Shown here one piece after another: positions 1 through 10,252 of a stretch of 64,000 nt of DNA. Position 1 is the first letter of the stretch. Every line of letters starts with the position of its first letter. Origin of the DNA: Neisseriaceae bacterium. Its GTDB lineage: Bacteria > Pseudomonadota > Gammaproteobacteria > Burkholderiales > Chromobacteriaceae. Under the pieces are notes generated by a model that was not told where the DNA came from, searched no databases, and saw only the letters and a list, made by a program, of their open reading frames with translations. Location: positions 1 to 64,000 of the forward strand of contig JAIYAC010000002.1 in NCBI GenBank assembly GCA_027489245.1. Direction: 5' to 3'. The position numbers were made by a program, and so were the translations under genes.

Positions 1-70
1 CGTTTCTCTAAATCTTTGCAGTGCAAGTATTTGGCTTAGCCAGACACTTACACCTATCGGTTATTTGGTC

Positions 71-81
71 TGTTAAAGAGC
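71..81 (-). promoter_or_regulatory. rRNA operon leader boxA (minus strand GCTCTTTAACA) followed by CCGATAGGTGTAAGTG-like leader
   Basis: Minus strand reads GCTCTTTAACAGACCAAATAACCGATAGGTGTAAGTGTCTGG, typical of beta/gammaproteobacterial 16S leaders. Confidence 0.8.
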
Positions 82-126
82 GGTGCTGACTGCTTGTTTC
101 GTTTGCGTCGTCAGCTGAGGAGGCGA

Positions 127-155
127 ACTATACCCAGACGAGCGAAGGGCGTCAA
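127..155 (-). promoter_or_regulatory. sigma70 promoter of rRNA operon (-35 TTGACG, 17-nt spacer, -10 TATAGT)
   Basis: Minus strand TTGACG-CCCTTCGCTCGTCTGGG-TATAGT with GC-rich discriminator downstream and AT-rich DNA upstream. Confidence 0.8.
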
Positions 156-223
156 CACTTTGTTAGCAGAAAACTGTAAATATATTGCCAAATATCGATA
201 AGTATTTGATTTGTATGATCGCG

Positions 224-250
224 AAAAAGCCGCCGTTTTCACGGCGGCTT
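224..250 (-). terminator. intrinsic terminator of carbonic anhydrase gene
   Basis: AAGCCGCCGT-loop-ACGGCGGCTT with T-run on minus strand. Confidence 0.75.
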
Positions 251-332
251 GCGGATAGGCGGCGGGGTCTCTGCCAAGGGTGGACGGTACGCCGCTTATT
301 GCCTGGCTAAACGCTCATAATGACGGCTCTGG

Positions 333-1376
333 CTAGTGGCCACCCGCCGGTGCGGCGCTCATGCCGGTGGCGGCATTAAAGAAGTTGCCGGCTTTGGTGA
401 GGGCCGCCAGTTTGGCCGGGTCGGTTTCACCGTTGATATTGGTGATGATGAGCTTGCCCTTGCCTTGCTTGTAGTCGTTGCGGAAATCATAGAAGGCGCC
501 GATGACGGCCAGCTTGCCGGATTCGACTTCACCGCCGAATTTCAGCATGGCGGATTCCACCTGGTTGTTCACGTTCATCAGTACGCCTTCGTTGACGTTG
601 ATGCCTTTGGGGATGTTGATGGTGAGCAGCTCTTTCTGGATCGGGCGTTCCAGTTTGCTGAAGTCACCGCTGGCGGCTGCCACGGCGCCGCAGACGGCGT
701 GGCCGATGAACATGAGCAGCGGTGTGTTCAGGTGGCGTACACCGTATTCGATGGAGCCTTCGGAGGTGGCCAGCTGGTTACCGATATTGCGCACCATAAA
801 CAGGTCGTTGACGGCGTCGGGGTGGAAGGCGTTGCTTTGCACGCGGGAGTCAGCGCAGGTAACCACGGTGGCGCGCGGGGTTTGCTTGCTGGCGAATTTG
901 TCGAAGTAGCTGCTGTTGTTGCGCTTCATGTAATTGCTGTTGGCCGCCAGCATGGCTTTTACCAGGTTTTGTACTTTGCCGGCTTCGCTGTCATGGCCGT
1001 GGCCATCGTCGTGTGCCTCCCCATGCCCTGCAGCGGCCGCAGTGTGGGCTTTGGCTTTGCCGTGGCTGGCGGCAGGCTTGTGGCTGCTGGCCGGTCGACC
1101 GTGGCCCGCGGCGGCAGGCTTGTGCACCGCGGTGGCGGTATGGATAGCCGGGCGACGCAGGGGGTGGATGGAGGGCGACAAGGCCTCTGGCGCTTTGCTG
1201 GCCTCTGGAGTGCCGTGGCCGGCGTCGGCTGGCTTGGCTGCCTCGGCGGGTGCCGCGTGGCTGGCCGCCGCTTTTGGCGCGGCCGCGGGGGCATGTGCGT
1301 CGTTTGCCATGGCAGCTGCTGTGCCAAGTGTGAGCAGCGCGCCAAGCAGCGCTTTAACCATCCCCTTGTATTCCAT
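333..1376 (-). CDS. beta-class carbonic anhydrase with signal peptide and His/Ala-rich N-terminal region
   Basis: CADSR and GHAVCG zinc-ligand motifs; start set at MEYKGMVKALLGALL signal-like sequence. Confidence 0.85.
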   Translation of the reverse strand: MEYKGMVKALLGALLTLGTAAAMANDAHAPAAAPKAAASHAAPAEAAKPADAGHGTPEASKAPEALSPSIHPLRRPAIHTATAVHKPAAAGHGRPASSHKPAASHGKAKAHTAAAAGHGEAHDDGHGHDSEAGKVQNLVKAMLAANSNYMKRNNSSYFDKFASKQTPRATVVTCADSRVQSNAFHPDAVNDLFMVRNIGNQLATSEGSIEYGVRHLNTPLLMFIGHAVCGAVAAASGDFSKLERPIQKELLTINIPKGINVNEGVLMNVNNQVESAMLKFGGEVESGKLAVIGAFYDFRNDYKQGKGKLIITNINGETDPAKLAALTKAGNFFNAATGMSAAPAGGH

Positions 1377-1448
1377 ATGGACACCTTGCAAATTAATGTG
1401 AGCTTTTAACAGTATCGGCACTGGCCGGGAAAACTCAATTGTCCGATA

Positions 1449-2342
1449 TCAGTCTTTTACGGTGCGCGGCCGCCACTGGCTAAGCAATACGCCGCCCAAC
1501 ACCATGACACAGGCCAGTGTCTGGGTGGCATTGAGTGTTTCGCCCAGGTACAGCCAGGCCAAGACCAAGGTGAACAGCGGGATGAGGTTGATAAACGCCC
1601 CGGCCAGGGCAACGGGGACTTTGCCTACCGCCCAGGTGTACATGCCATACGCGCCCAAGGTAATGCAGGCACCCAGGTACAGCACCCACAGCATGGCATC
1701 CAGCGGGTAGTGCTGCGGCCAACTTGCCCAGGGGGTGAGCAGCGAGGCGCCGAACCACACGCTGCCCATGAGGGTCTGGGTGGCGGTGATGACCAGGGCG
1801 GAATAGCGCGTGGAGAGCTTCTTGGCGATCAAGACATAGCCGGTAGCACAGAGCATGGCGAGAAATTCCAGCAGGTTGCCCAGTGCCGGGTTGGGGGCGC
1901 TGGCTTGTGCCTCGCTACCGCTAGTCAGCACCAGCACACCGGCCAACGATAACGCCAGGCCCAGCCAGACGCTGTGTGGCTGCCGGTCTTTCAGCAGAAA
2001 GTATGCCCCCACGGCCACCAGCAGCGGCAGGGTGGCGGTAATCATGCCGGCTTGCGATGCGCTGGTATGCAACAGCGCCTGGGCTTCGAACAAAAAATAC
2101 AGGCAGGGCTCGCACAGCCCCATCAGCAACAGCCAGCGCCAGTCGCCGGCCTGGTAGCGCCAGCGTTGGCCGCGGCGCAGCAGAAACGGCAGCAGGCAGA
2201 CGCTGGCGATGATCATGCGGCAGAACAACACGAACAGCGGGTCGAAGACGGCAAACACGGTCTTGAGCGCGATAAAGGAGCTGGACCACAGCAGCATGGC
2301 TGCGGTGAGGGCGATATAGGGCAACATGGGAGCAACTGTCAT
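1449..2342 (-). CDS. EamA/DMT family transporter
   Basis: Ten-TM hydrophobic pattern, EamA-like sequence. Confidence 0.85.
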   Translation of the reverse strand: MTVAPMLPYIALTAAMLLWSSSFIALKTVFAVFDPLFVLFCRMIIASVCLLPFLLRRGQRWRYQAGDWRWLLLMGLCEPCLYFLFEAQALLHTSASQAGMITATLPLLVAVGAYFLLKDRQPHSVWLGLALSLAGVLVLTSGSEAQASAPNPALGNLLEFLAMLCATGYVLIAKKLSTRYSALVITATQTLMGSVWFGASLLTPWASWPQHYPLDAMLWVLYLGACITLGAYGMYTWAVGKVPVALAGAFINLIPLFTLVLAWLYLGETLNATQTLACVMVLGGVLLSQWRPRTVKD

Positions 2343-2392
2343 GCGAGAAGCCGGCGAGTGTGACGCAGCGCCATGCCGCCGTCAAAGTGACG

Positions 2393-2416
2393 GCGGCCAA
2401 CCCTGGGGTTGGCCGC
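2393..2416. repeat. inverted pair of DUS-like motif (GCGGCCAACCC-TG-GGGTTGGCCGC)
   Basis: Perfect 11-bp stem read directly in the intergenic region. Confidence 0.85.
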
Positions 2417-2433
2417 ACGCGGGGTAAAGATGG

Positions 2434-4041
2434 CTACAGCTTGTAGGCCGATACGGTGTGCTGCATGCTGGCCGCCAGCTCGCGCAGGCGCTGTGCCTGG
2501 CTGGAGGCCTCGCCCGCCGCGATGGCGTTATCGGTAGCCAGGCTGGCCACCGCTTCTACCTGGTGCGCAATGCCGTTGGTGGCGGCGCCTTGCTCGCGAA
2601 TGGCCAGGGTAATTTCCCCCACCAGCTCACAGCTCTGGGTGGCACTACTCACGATATCGCCCATGACCTCGCTGGCGCGCCCGGCTTCGGCCACGCCGCC
2701 GTCCACCCGCTCCACCGCGGCCTGCATACGGGCAACGGCGCTACCGGATACGCTCTGGATGGCGCTGACACTGGCCTCGATTTCCTGGGTAGACAGCGCG
2801 GTACGTTCGGCCAGCTTGCGTACCTCGTCGGCCACCACGGCAAAGCCACGGCCCATCTCGCCGGCGCGCGCTGCCTCGATAGCGGCATTCAGCGCCAGCA
2901 GGTTGGTCTGGTCGGCCACATCGCGAATCACCGACACCACGCTGGCAATGTCGCGGCTGCGCTCGTCCAGCTGCGCCATATTGCCCGATGCCTCACCCAC
3001 GGCAGACGAGATGGCATGAATACTGCCTACGGTGCTGTCGATCACCTTGCGGCCGCCCCCGGCGCTGGCACCAGCGCTACGCACCAGCTGGTCAGCTTCC
3101 TGCGCGCGGTCGCCAACATGGTTGATGCTGACCGTGATTTCCTCCAGCGCTGCCGCCATGGCCGCAGCGGACTCCGATTGCACATCCGAGCCATGCGAGA
3201 CCTTGTGCGCGGCTCCCGCTACGGCTTCGGACGCTTCGTTAATCTGGCGGGCACCGTCCATGATCTGGCTCAGGCTGCCACGCAGGCTATCGATCAGCTG
3301 GTTCAGCGCTGTCAGCATCTGGGCGATTTCGTCTTTGCCCTGCACCTCGGCGCGGCGGGTAAAGTCCAGCTTACCGGCAATGTCCTGCATCAGCTGTCGT
3401 GCGCCACCCAGGCCACGGTCTACCTGGCGGTAAACGGTAAAGCCGATCAGGCCAACCAGCAGTGCACCCAGCGCCGTCAAGCCGATGGTAATTCCCAGCG
3501 ATTGGGCCTGAATGGCGGCGGAGCGGACCCGGTTTTCTTCTACATAGGTGTTGTTGTACTTGGCGTGTTTATCCAGCGCGGCTACCGCATCGTTAATGGA
3601 TGGCAGATTGCGTTCGTATAACACACGGGCTTCTTCCATGCGCTGCTGGCGCGACAGTTCAATAATGTTTCCATAGAAGCTCCACACACGCTGCAGCTTC
3701 TGGCGCTCGTCGTCCAGCAGGCGCTGGTCTTCCGCATCGGCCACCAGCGCTTCATACGACTTGAGCGAGGACTCGGTCAGGCTGCGCTGCTCTTTCATCT
3801 CGGCTTCAATGCCCTGCATGCGGGAAGCGTCGGTGTTGATGATGTGCAGCAACACCAGCCCGTTGTAATCCAGAAAATTGGCCCGCGCATCGGCCAGCAG
3901 CTGGATGCTGGCAATGGTGGTTTCCGAGTCGTCCAGCAGCGCCTGAAAGCGCTTGAGCTGCCAAATGGCGCCACTACCCAGTACCAGCATACCCAACACG
4001 GTAATCAGTACGAGCAAGCCCAGTTTATGCGCAATTTTCAT
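2434..4041 (-). CDS. methyl-accepting chemotaxis protein (4HB-type sensor)
   Basis: Signalling hairpin [41 protein letters not shown]. Confidence 0.93.
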   Translation of the reverse strand: MKIAHKLGLLVLITVLGMLVLGSGAIWQLKRFQALLDDSETTIASIQLLADARANFLDYNGLVLLHIINTDASRMQGIEAEMKEQRSLTESSLKSYEALVADAEDQRLLDDERQKLQRVWSFYGNIIELSRQQRMEEARVLYERNLPSINDAVAALDKHAKYNNTYVEENRVRSAAIQAQSLGITIGLTALGALLVGLIGFTVYRQVDRGLGGARQLMQDIAGKLDFTRRAEVQGKDEIAQMLTALNQLIDSLRGSLSQIMDGARQINEASEAVAGAAHKVSHGSDVQSESAAAMAAALEEITVSINHVGDRAQEADQLVRSAGASAGGGRKVIDSTVGSIHAISSAVGEASGNMAQLDERSRDIASVVSVIRDVADQTNLLALNAAIEAARAGEMGRGFAVVADEVRKLAERTALSTQEIEASVSAIQSVSGSAVARMQAAVERVDGGVAEAGRASEVMGDIVSSATQSCELVGEITLAIREQGAATNGIAHQVEAVASLATDNAIAAGEASSQAQRLRELAASMQHTVSAYKL

Positions 4042-4313
4042 CCCTTACCCCTATGTAGACTTTTATAGATTTACGTCTTGATTCTTTAGATAGTATGCGC
4101 ATTTACGGTGGGCAATGCTGAAATCTGTGCGTAGCGCCACAGCGGCTTCAACGCTGGCGACAAGGTGCCTTAAGGTAGCCACTGGCAGCACAAGGTTTTG
4201 CGGGCAATGCCCCAGGCTGGCCCCCCATCCGGCAGGCTTTGTAAAGCTGCAACAAAGACACGCATCATGGTGCTGCCGGGGCACGGTAACCGGCTGGCAA
4301 GGAGAGTAAACGG

Positions 4314-5405
4314 ATGGACACAATCGATACCGTCGTGATCGGCGCGGGGGTCGTCGGCCTGGCCTGCGCGCGCGCCCTGGCGCTGGGCGGGCGAGAAGTG
4401 ATGATCGTGGAACAGGAAAGCGCCATCGGCCAGCACACCAGCAGCCGCAATAGCGAAGTGATTCACGCCGGCATCTACTACGCCCCCGGCAGCCACAAGG
4501 CGCGGCTATGCGTGGCCGGGCGCCACATGCTGTACCGCTACTGTGCCGAGCGCGCCATCGCGCACCAGCGCATCGGCAAGCTGCTGCTAGCCGTAGACGC
4601 CGCCGACGCCGGCAGGTTGGCCGCACTGCAACAGCACGCTGCGGCCAACGGTGTGGCGCTGCACTGGCTGGACCACGCCGCGCTGCACGCGCGCGAACCG
4701 GCACTGCACGCCCACGCCGCCCTGCACTCGCCCGACACCGGCATTATCGACAGCCACGCCCTGATGCAAGCGCTGCTGGCCGATGCCGAACACGCGGGGG
4801 CCATGCTGGCGCTGGCGTCGCCAGTACACGGCGGCCGCGCCGGTGCCGACGGCATCGTGCTGCAACTGGGCGAGGGTTACGAAATACTGGCGCGCCAGGT
4901 GGTGAACGCCGCCGGGCTATGGGCACCCACGCTGGCGCAGCAGCTGGATGGCGTTCCACGTGAAACCATCCCCACGCCCTGCTACGCCCGTGGCGTGTAC
5001 TTTGCCCTGGCCGGGCGCAGCCCGTTCTCGCAGCTGATCTACCCGCTACCCGAGCCCGGCGGCCTGGGGACGCACCTGACGCTGGACCTGGGCGGCCAGG
5101 CGCGCTTTGGCCCGGACGTGGAATGGATAAACGGTGTGGATTACACGCTAGACCCGCAGCGGGCGCAGGGCTTTTACCACAGCATACGCCGCTGGTGGCC
5201 GGGGCTGGCCGACGGCGCGCTGGCGCCCGCGTATAGCGGTGTGCGGCCCAAGATCGTGCCGCAAGGCGCGGCCGACGGGGATTTTGTCATTCAGGGCCCG
5301 GCCGTGCATGGCGTACCCAGGCTGGTAAACCTGTACGGTATCGAGTCGCCCGGGCTAACCGCCAGCCTGGCGATCGCCGCCGAGGTGGCTGCCCTGCTGC
5401 GCTAG
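4314..5405 (+). CDS. FAD-dependent oxidoreductase, L-2-hydroxyglutarate oxidase (LhgO)-like
   Basis: N-terminal [40 protein letters not shown]. Confidence 0.85.
   Translation: MDTIDTVVIGAGVVGLACARALALGGREVMIVEQESAIGQHTSSRNSEVIHAGIYYAPGSHKARLCVAGRHMLYRYCAERAIAHQRIGKLLLAVDAADAGRLAALQQHAAANGVALHWLDHAALHAREPALHAHAALHSPDTGIIDSHALMQALLADAEHAGAMLALASPVHGGRAGADGIVLQLGEGYEILARQVVNAAGLWAPTLAQQLDGVPRETIPTPCYARGVYFALAGRSPFSQLIYPLPEPGGLGTHLTLDLGGQARFGPDVEWINGVDYTLDPQRAQGFYHSIRRWWPGLADGALAPAYSGVRPKIVPQGAADGDFVIQGPAVHGVPRLVNLYGIESPGLTASLAIAAEVAALLR
4616..4649. repeat. intragenic inverted pair of DUS-like motif
   Basis: GTTGGCCGCA 4616-4625 and TGCGGCCAAC 4640-4649. Confidence 0.85.
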
Positions 5406-5939
5406 GGCCAGCTGGGCTACCGCCCGCAAGCTACGCTGGCGGATCAGCCCGCTTACCGGCCGTATCAGGTACCAATATGGCCAGAAGCGGCGATAGCTAG
5501 CCACATCGGGGCAATGCACACGGGTAACCGTAGAGAGCAGCGTCTGGCCATCCGGCTGCGCGCTTACCGTAAAGCCCAATACCAGGCGCGGGCACGTCAG
5601 CGCGGCAAAGCTGGCCGCATCGGCAATGGGCTGCAGGCCGTAATCGCTACGCCAGAACTCGCCGGCCAGCCCCCATACCCGCTCGTGCTCGCCCTGCGCC
5701 AGCAGGGTGAATTCGTGCAGACCAAACGGCGGCTTGTGTGGCAAGGCATTGGTGTAGCCCAGCCGTGCGGCCAACCTGCCAGGCAGCTCGCGCAGGGCAA
5801 TAAAACGGTTTACCCACGGGTCTTGCCACTGCGGCAGCTGCGCCAATGCTTGCATCACCGCCTGCGGGCTGGCCGCCACCAGACGCTGGTGCCGCTCGGC
5901 AAACTGGTACTGCGGGAGCTGGCTGTGCAGCAGGCTCAT
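5355..5939 (-). CDS. hypothetical protein ([17 protein letters not shown]...)
   Basis: ORF in frame with 1-kb minus-strand cluster; overlaps 3' end of convergent LhgO-like gene. Confidence 0.65.
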   Translation of the reverse strand: MSLLHSQLPQYQFAERHQRLVAASPQAVMQALAQLPQWQDPWVNRFIALRELPGRLAARLGYTNALPHKPPFGLHEFTLLAQGEHERVWGLAGEFWRSDYGLQPIADAASFAALTCPRLVLGFTVSAQPDGQTLLSTVTRVHCPDVASYRRFWPYWYLIRPVSGLIRQRSLRAVAQLALAQQGSHLGGDRQAGG

Positions 5940-6715
5940 GGCTGCGGTTCGGCGTCGTAGCGGCGGAAAATGGCGTTGTAGCGGCCGTCGTTTTTCATTT
6001 CGCGCAGGCGGTAATCCATGCGCTGACGCAGTATCGGGTCGCGCCACAGCACGGTGGCCTCACGCGGGGGCAGGATGGCAAAAAAGTCTACCGGCTGGCG
6101 CACATCCACCCCGGCCTCGCCGCGCAGGTGCTTGCGGTACCAGTCCAGCACCAGGCGGTCGGCCAAAATCACATCTACCCGGCCGGCGTACAGGCTTTTC
6201 ACCTGCTGGCGCTGGTCGCCGGTTTCGTTGTACTGGCCTTGCGATACCGCCTCCAGCCTGTCGAAGCTGTCCGGCATGTCATTCTGCGCACCGTCCCACG
6301 CCAGAATGTTCAGCCCCACCAGGTCGGCGGTGTTATCCAGCTTGAGGTTGCGCCGGTGCAGCGCCATGGCCAGGTTGTCGAAGGTGTGCAGCGGGCGGCC
6401 CAGCGTACCGGGCAGGTTGGCGTGCTTTTGTGCCAGGGGCGACACATCGTAGATGGCGTCGACCTCGTTGCGGCGGAACAGCGCCATGCGGCGCGCCACC
6501 GGGTAGTACACCGGGTGGAGTGCCAGCCCTTCGGCCTGCAGCGCTTCGCGCAGCAGCTCTACCGCAATACCGGGGCGCACCCCGGCATTGACCCAGGGCG
6601 GGCTGTTTTCGGGAAACGCCACTTTGATCACGGTGGCAGCCTGTACCGGCAAGGCCAGCAGCAGGGCCGCCAGCCAGCACCATGGCGTGTTCGTGGGGTG
6701 GGTGGTGCTAGTCAA
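5936..6715 (-). CDS. family 3 extracellular solute-binding protein
   Basis: Signal peptide, PENSPPWVNAGVRPGIAVELLREAL. Confidence 0.8.
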   Translation of the reverse strand: MTSTTHPTNTPWCWLAALLLALPVQAATVIKVAFPENSPPWVNAGVRPGIAVELLREALQAEGLALHPVYYPVARRMALFRRNEVDAIYDVSPLAQKHANLPGTLGRPLHTFDNLAMALHRRNLKLDNTADLVGLNILAWDGAQNDMPDSFDRLEAVSQGQYNETGDQRQQVKSLYAGRVDVILADRLVLDWYRKHLRGEAGVDVRQPVDFFAILPPREATVLWRDPILRQRMDYRLREMKNDGRYNAIFRRYDAEPQP

Positions 6716-7508
6716 AGGCCAGGGTGCTTTCCAGTACGGTCAGCGCATCGCCCAGCTGCACGATGCCGCTGTTGCGCGCGACCAGGTTCACGCCAAAACA
6801 CACGCCTTCGTCCAGCCGGCGGTAGCTTATCAGGGTAGCCAGCGGCTGCTTTTGCGGGTGGGGCTCGGCGGTATCCGGGTCGATGGTGGTAAAGATGCAG
6901 CGTGTGCAGCGGCTGACCACCTCGAACTCTACCTCGCCAATACGGATACGCTGCCACTCGTCTTCTTCAAAGGCAAAGGCATCGTCCACCACCAGGTTGG
7001 GGCGGAACTGGCGCATGGAAACCGGTGCGGCCAACCTTTGGTTCAGGTCGTCCAGCGAGGCCTGGCTGATCAGCAAAAACGGCGCACCGTCGGCAAACGA
7101 CAGCGGCGTCACACCATCCTGGAACACGCGGGTGGTCTGCCCCAGCCACAGCAGCTGCACCGGCTCGGCCAGCAGCTGGCTGAACCAGGCGTCGGCCGCC
7201 GCATCGCCGCATCGCGCGGTGAACTCGCTTTTCCATACCTGTGCGCGATGCGGCTGGGCAAAGCGCGTGGTATCGGTATGCAGCGCCTGCTGGCCTGGCG
7301 CAGTAAACTGCCATGCCCCCTCCCCCGCCCCTGCTGCCTCTACCTGTACCAGCGCCGGGTGCGTACGCGCGGTGATCTGGCTACCGTCGGGGCGTACGAC
7401 CAGCCACACGCGGTCGTTGGCCAGGCCCTGCAAGGTGACCGTGGCTTTTTCCACAGCCTGGCCGCGGCAGGATTTCAAAGGGTGGATAAACAGCTGAGTC
7501 AGGGCCAT
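6708..7508 (-). CDS. MOSC domain-containing protein
   Basis: N-terminal LFIHPLKSCRGQAV and CTRCIFTTIDPDT. Confidence 0.88.
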   Translation of the reverse strand: MALTQLFIHPLKSCRGQAVEKATVTLQGLANDRVWLVVRPDGSQITARTHPALVQVEAAGAGEGAWQFTAPGQQALHTDTTRFAQPHRAQVWKSEFTARCGDAAADAWFSQLLAEPVQLLWLGQTTRVFQDGVTPLSFADGAPFLLISQASLDDLNQRLAAPVSMRQFRPNLVVDDAFAFEEDEWQRIRIGEVEFEVVSRCTRCIFTTIDPDTAEPHPQKQPLATLISYRRLDEGVCFGVNLVARNSGIVQLGDALTVLESTLAFD

Positions 7509-7735
7509 GGCACATGCTCTATAGAAGGACGCACTAGGCTAGCGCCGGCAGGGGGTTTTAGCAATGCGTAGAAACGCCAGCGTGCCGGGCAAACTGGCCT
7601 GGCGTTAACGATGGAAACAACAAAGGTGGTTTAGATGGCGTACATTGCAATACAGCATAATCTTGACTTGAATAAAGCCGTCAACACTTACCATCGCTAT
7701 GCCGGCGCAGACTGGCTGGAAGGGCTCATTGCACC

Positions 7736-9052
7736 ATGTTCAACAAGCATCTGAAACAGGAAATTGCCGGGCTACAAGCACAAGTTAGCCAGCTACGCGC
7801 GGTGGAAGCCGCACTCGACCGCTCCATGGCCGTGATTCATTTCGACCTGAACGGCAACGTCACCACGGCCAATGCCAACTTTCTGCGCACCATGGGCTAC
7901 GACCGGCTAGAGCAGATACAGGGCAAGCCGCATAGCCAGCTGTGCGACCACGCCACCAGCAGCAGCCCGGACTACAAGCAGTTCTGGGAAAAACTCCGGC
8001 GCGGCGAGTTTTTCCGCGGCCGGGTACGCCGCCAGAATGCACAAGGCCAGCCGGTATGGCTGGAAGCCACCTACAACCCCATCCTGGACGAGCGTGGCCA
8101 GGTCTGTGGCTTCATCAAATTTGCTACCGATATCAGCGCCGAGATAAACCGTGCCCAGCACGACCACGCCGCACTGCGGGCACTGGACCGTGCCATGGCC
8201 ACCATCGAGTTCAGCATCGATGGCAGCATCCTCACCGCCAACCAGAACTTCCTGCAGACCATGGGCTACCGCCTGGACGATATACGCGGCCAACATCACC
8301 GCATGTTTTGCGATAGCGCATTTGCCGGCAGCAGCGAGTACGAGCAGCTCTGGCAAACCCTGCGCCGCGGCCAGTTTTTCAGCGGGCGGGTACAACGGGT
8401 GAACAAGCAGGGGCAGCAGGTATGGCTCAACGCCAACTACACCCCGGTGATGGATGAGCAAGGCAAGGTTAGCCGGGTCATCAAGTTTGCCAACGACATT
8501 ACCGAGCGCATCCTGCAGCAGCAGCGCGAGCTGGACAGTGCCATGTTTGCCTACCAGACCTCGAAAGACGCGCACGGCCAGGCGAATGAAGGCGTGCAGT
8601 ACATCCAGCAAAGCGTGGCCGAGATCCGCAATATGGCAGGCAGCATCGACTCCGCCAGCCGCAATATCCAGAACCTGGGCGAACGCTCGCAAGCCATTAC
8701 GTCGATTGTGCAAACCATCCACGATATTGCCGACCAGACCAACCTGCTGGCGCTGAACGCGGCCATCGAAGCCGCCCGTGCCGGTGAAATGGGCCGCGGC
8801 TTTGCCGTGGTAGCCGACGAGGTACGCAAGCTGGCAGAGCGCACGTCGGTATCCACCACCGAGATCACCCAGATGGTGAAAGATATCCAGGTACAAACAG
8901 GCACCGCCGTACAAAACATGGCGCAGATCATGGCGCAGGCTAATGACAGCGTGAGCAAGACACAAAGCGCCGGCGACAGCATGCTGCAGATACGCGAAGG
9001 CGCCGAAAAGGTAGTGGCCGCCATCGAGCAGCTCACCGCCAGCCGCCACTAA
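7736..9052 (+). CDS. PAS-PAS methyl-accepting chemotaxis protein
   Basis: Two PAS repeats ([32 protein letters not shown]) plus MCP signalling domain. Confidence 0.92.
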   Translation: MFNKHLKQEIAGLQAQVSQLRAVEAALDRSMAVIHFDLNGNVTTANANFLRTMGYDRLEQIQGKPHSQLCDHATSSSPDYKQFWEKLRRGEFFRGRVRRQNAQGQPVWLEATYNPILDERGQVCGFIKFATDISAEINRAQHDHAALRALDRAMATIEFSIDGSILTANQNFLQTMGYRLDDIRGQHHRMFCDSAFAGSSEYEQLWQTLRRGQFFSGRVQRVNKQGQQVWLNANYTPVMDEQGKVSRVIKFANDITERILQQQRELDSAMFAYQTSKDAHGQANEGVQYIQQSVAEIRNMAGSIDSASRNIQNLGERSQAITSIVQTIHDIADQTNLLALNAAIEAARAGEMGRGFAVVADEVRKLAERTSVSTTEITQMVKDIQVQTGTAVQNMAQIMAQANDSVSKTQSAGDSMLQIREGAEKVVAAIEQLTASRH

Positions 9053-9073
9053 GCCACCGCAGTCAGCCACAAC

Positions 9074-9104
9074 CGGCCCGGTCAGCCCTGACCGGGCCGT
9101 TTTT
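9074..9104 (+). terminator. intrinsic terminator
   Basis: CGGCCCGGTCAG-CC-CTGACCGGGCCG-TTTTT. Confidence 0.85.
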
Positions 9105-9359
9105 ATCGATCGCTGCTAGGTAATCATCGCAGGTTGCCCCTGTATTGGTACAACGGGCTCGCACGGTAGCAGGCTGGCGAGTACGGGGTGAGTGGCACGG
9201 CCATGGCGACCCGGTTATGAAGCAAACCGTCGTATTTGCGTCATAACATATTTCCGACAAAATCAGTCAACAATTTTATCCCCAGCCTGCCATGGCGCCA
9301 GCAACCATGCGGCCAACCTTGTGGATAAGTTGGGCGCCCTGCCCTGCTGGCTGACCAGC

Positions 9360-10160
9360 TCAGCGCTCGCCGTCACCCGGCACCGGGTTGGCAAAAAAGG
9401 CGCTGGGCGCTACGCCAAACTGGCGGCGGAACATGGCGGTAAAGGCGCTGGGGCTGGCGTAGCCGGCAGACAGTGCCACGTCCAGCACGCGGGCGCCGGT
9501 GGCCAGCTGGGCCAGCGCGTGCATCAGCCGGGCCTGGCGCCGCCAGGCGCCAAAGTTCATGCCGGTGGCGCGTTGGAAGCGGCGCTGCAGCGTGCGCACG
9601 TCCACCCCCAGCCAGGCCGCCCAGTGTTCGCTGCTGCGTTCGTCGTCCGGCTGCGCCTGCAGCTGGCGGCACAGCGGCGCCAGCAAGTCGTCGTCCGGCG
9701 TGGGTAGCGCCAGCGGCAGCGTTTCCAGCACTTCGCATTCCTCCAGCAGCAAGGCCAGCAGGCGCGCGGCGCGGGTATCGGGCAACACCGGCGGCGGGAT
9801 GCGCACCGCGGCCAGCAGCAGCTCGCGCCACAGCGGCGTTACCGCCAGCACGCAGCACTGCTGCGGCATGCCGGCCAGCGCATGCGGCTGTACGTACACG
9901 CTGCGCACCTGCGCCGGGCTCAGCATGTGCACCTCGTGCCAGTGGCCGGGCGGAATATAAATGGCGCGGCAGGGCGGCACGATCCACCGCCCGCGCGGGG
10001 TGAGGATGCGCATCACGCCGGCCATGCCGTACAGCAGCTGGGCGGTGCTGTGGGTGTGGCGCACGGTGGCGTAGCCGGCCGGGTAGTCCTGGGTTTTGCC
10101 TATCATCAGCGTGGTGCTGGTGAGCAGCGGCGGGTTAATGTCTTCGACTGGGGCGTACAT
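9360..10160 (-). CDS. AraC family transcriptional regulator
   Basis: C-terminal HTH: TLQRRFQRATGMNFGAWRRQARLMHAL...VALSAGYASPSAFTAMFRRQFG. Confidence 0.88.
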   Translation of the reverse strand: MYAPVEDINPPLLTSTTLMIGKTQDYPAGYATVRHTHSTAQLLYGMAGVMRILTPRGRWIVPPCRAIYIPPGHWHEVHMLSPAQVRSVYVQPHALAGMPQQCCVLAVTPLWRELLLAAVRIPPPVLPDTRAARLLALLLEECEVLETLPLALPTPDDDLLAPLCRQLQAQPDDERSSEHWAAWLGVDVRTLQRRFQRATGMNFGAWRRQARLMHALAQLATGARVLDVALSAGYASPSAFTAMFRRQFGVAPSAFFANPVPGDGER

Positions 10161-10252
10161 GCCGTTTTCTCGATAGTTGATGCCCGTACGAAGCAAGACA
10201 GGCAGGAGCAGCCATTCTAGGATGGGCTACCTTCCCCCACAAGAAGCACACC

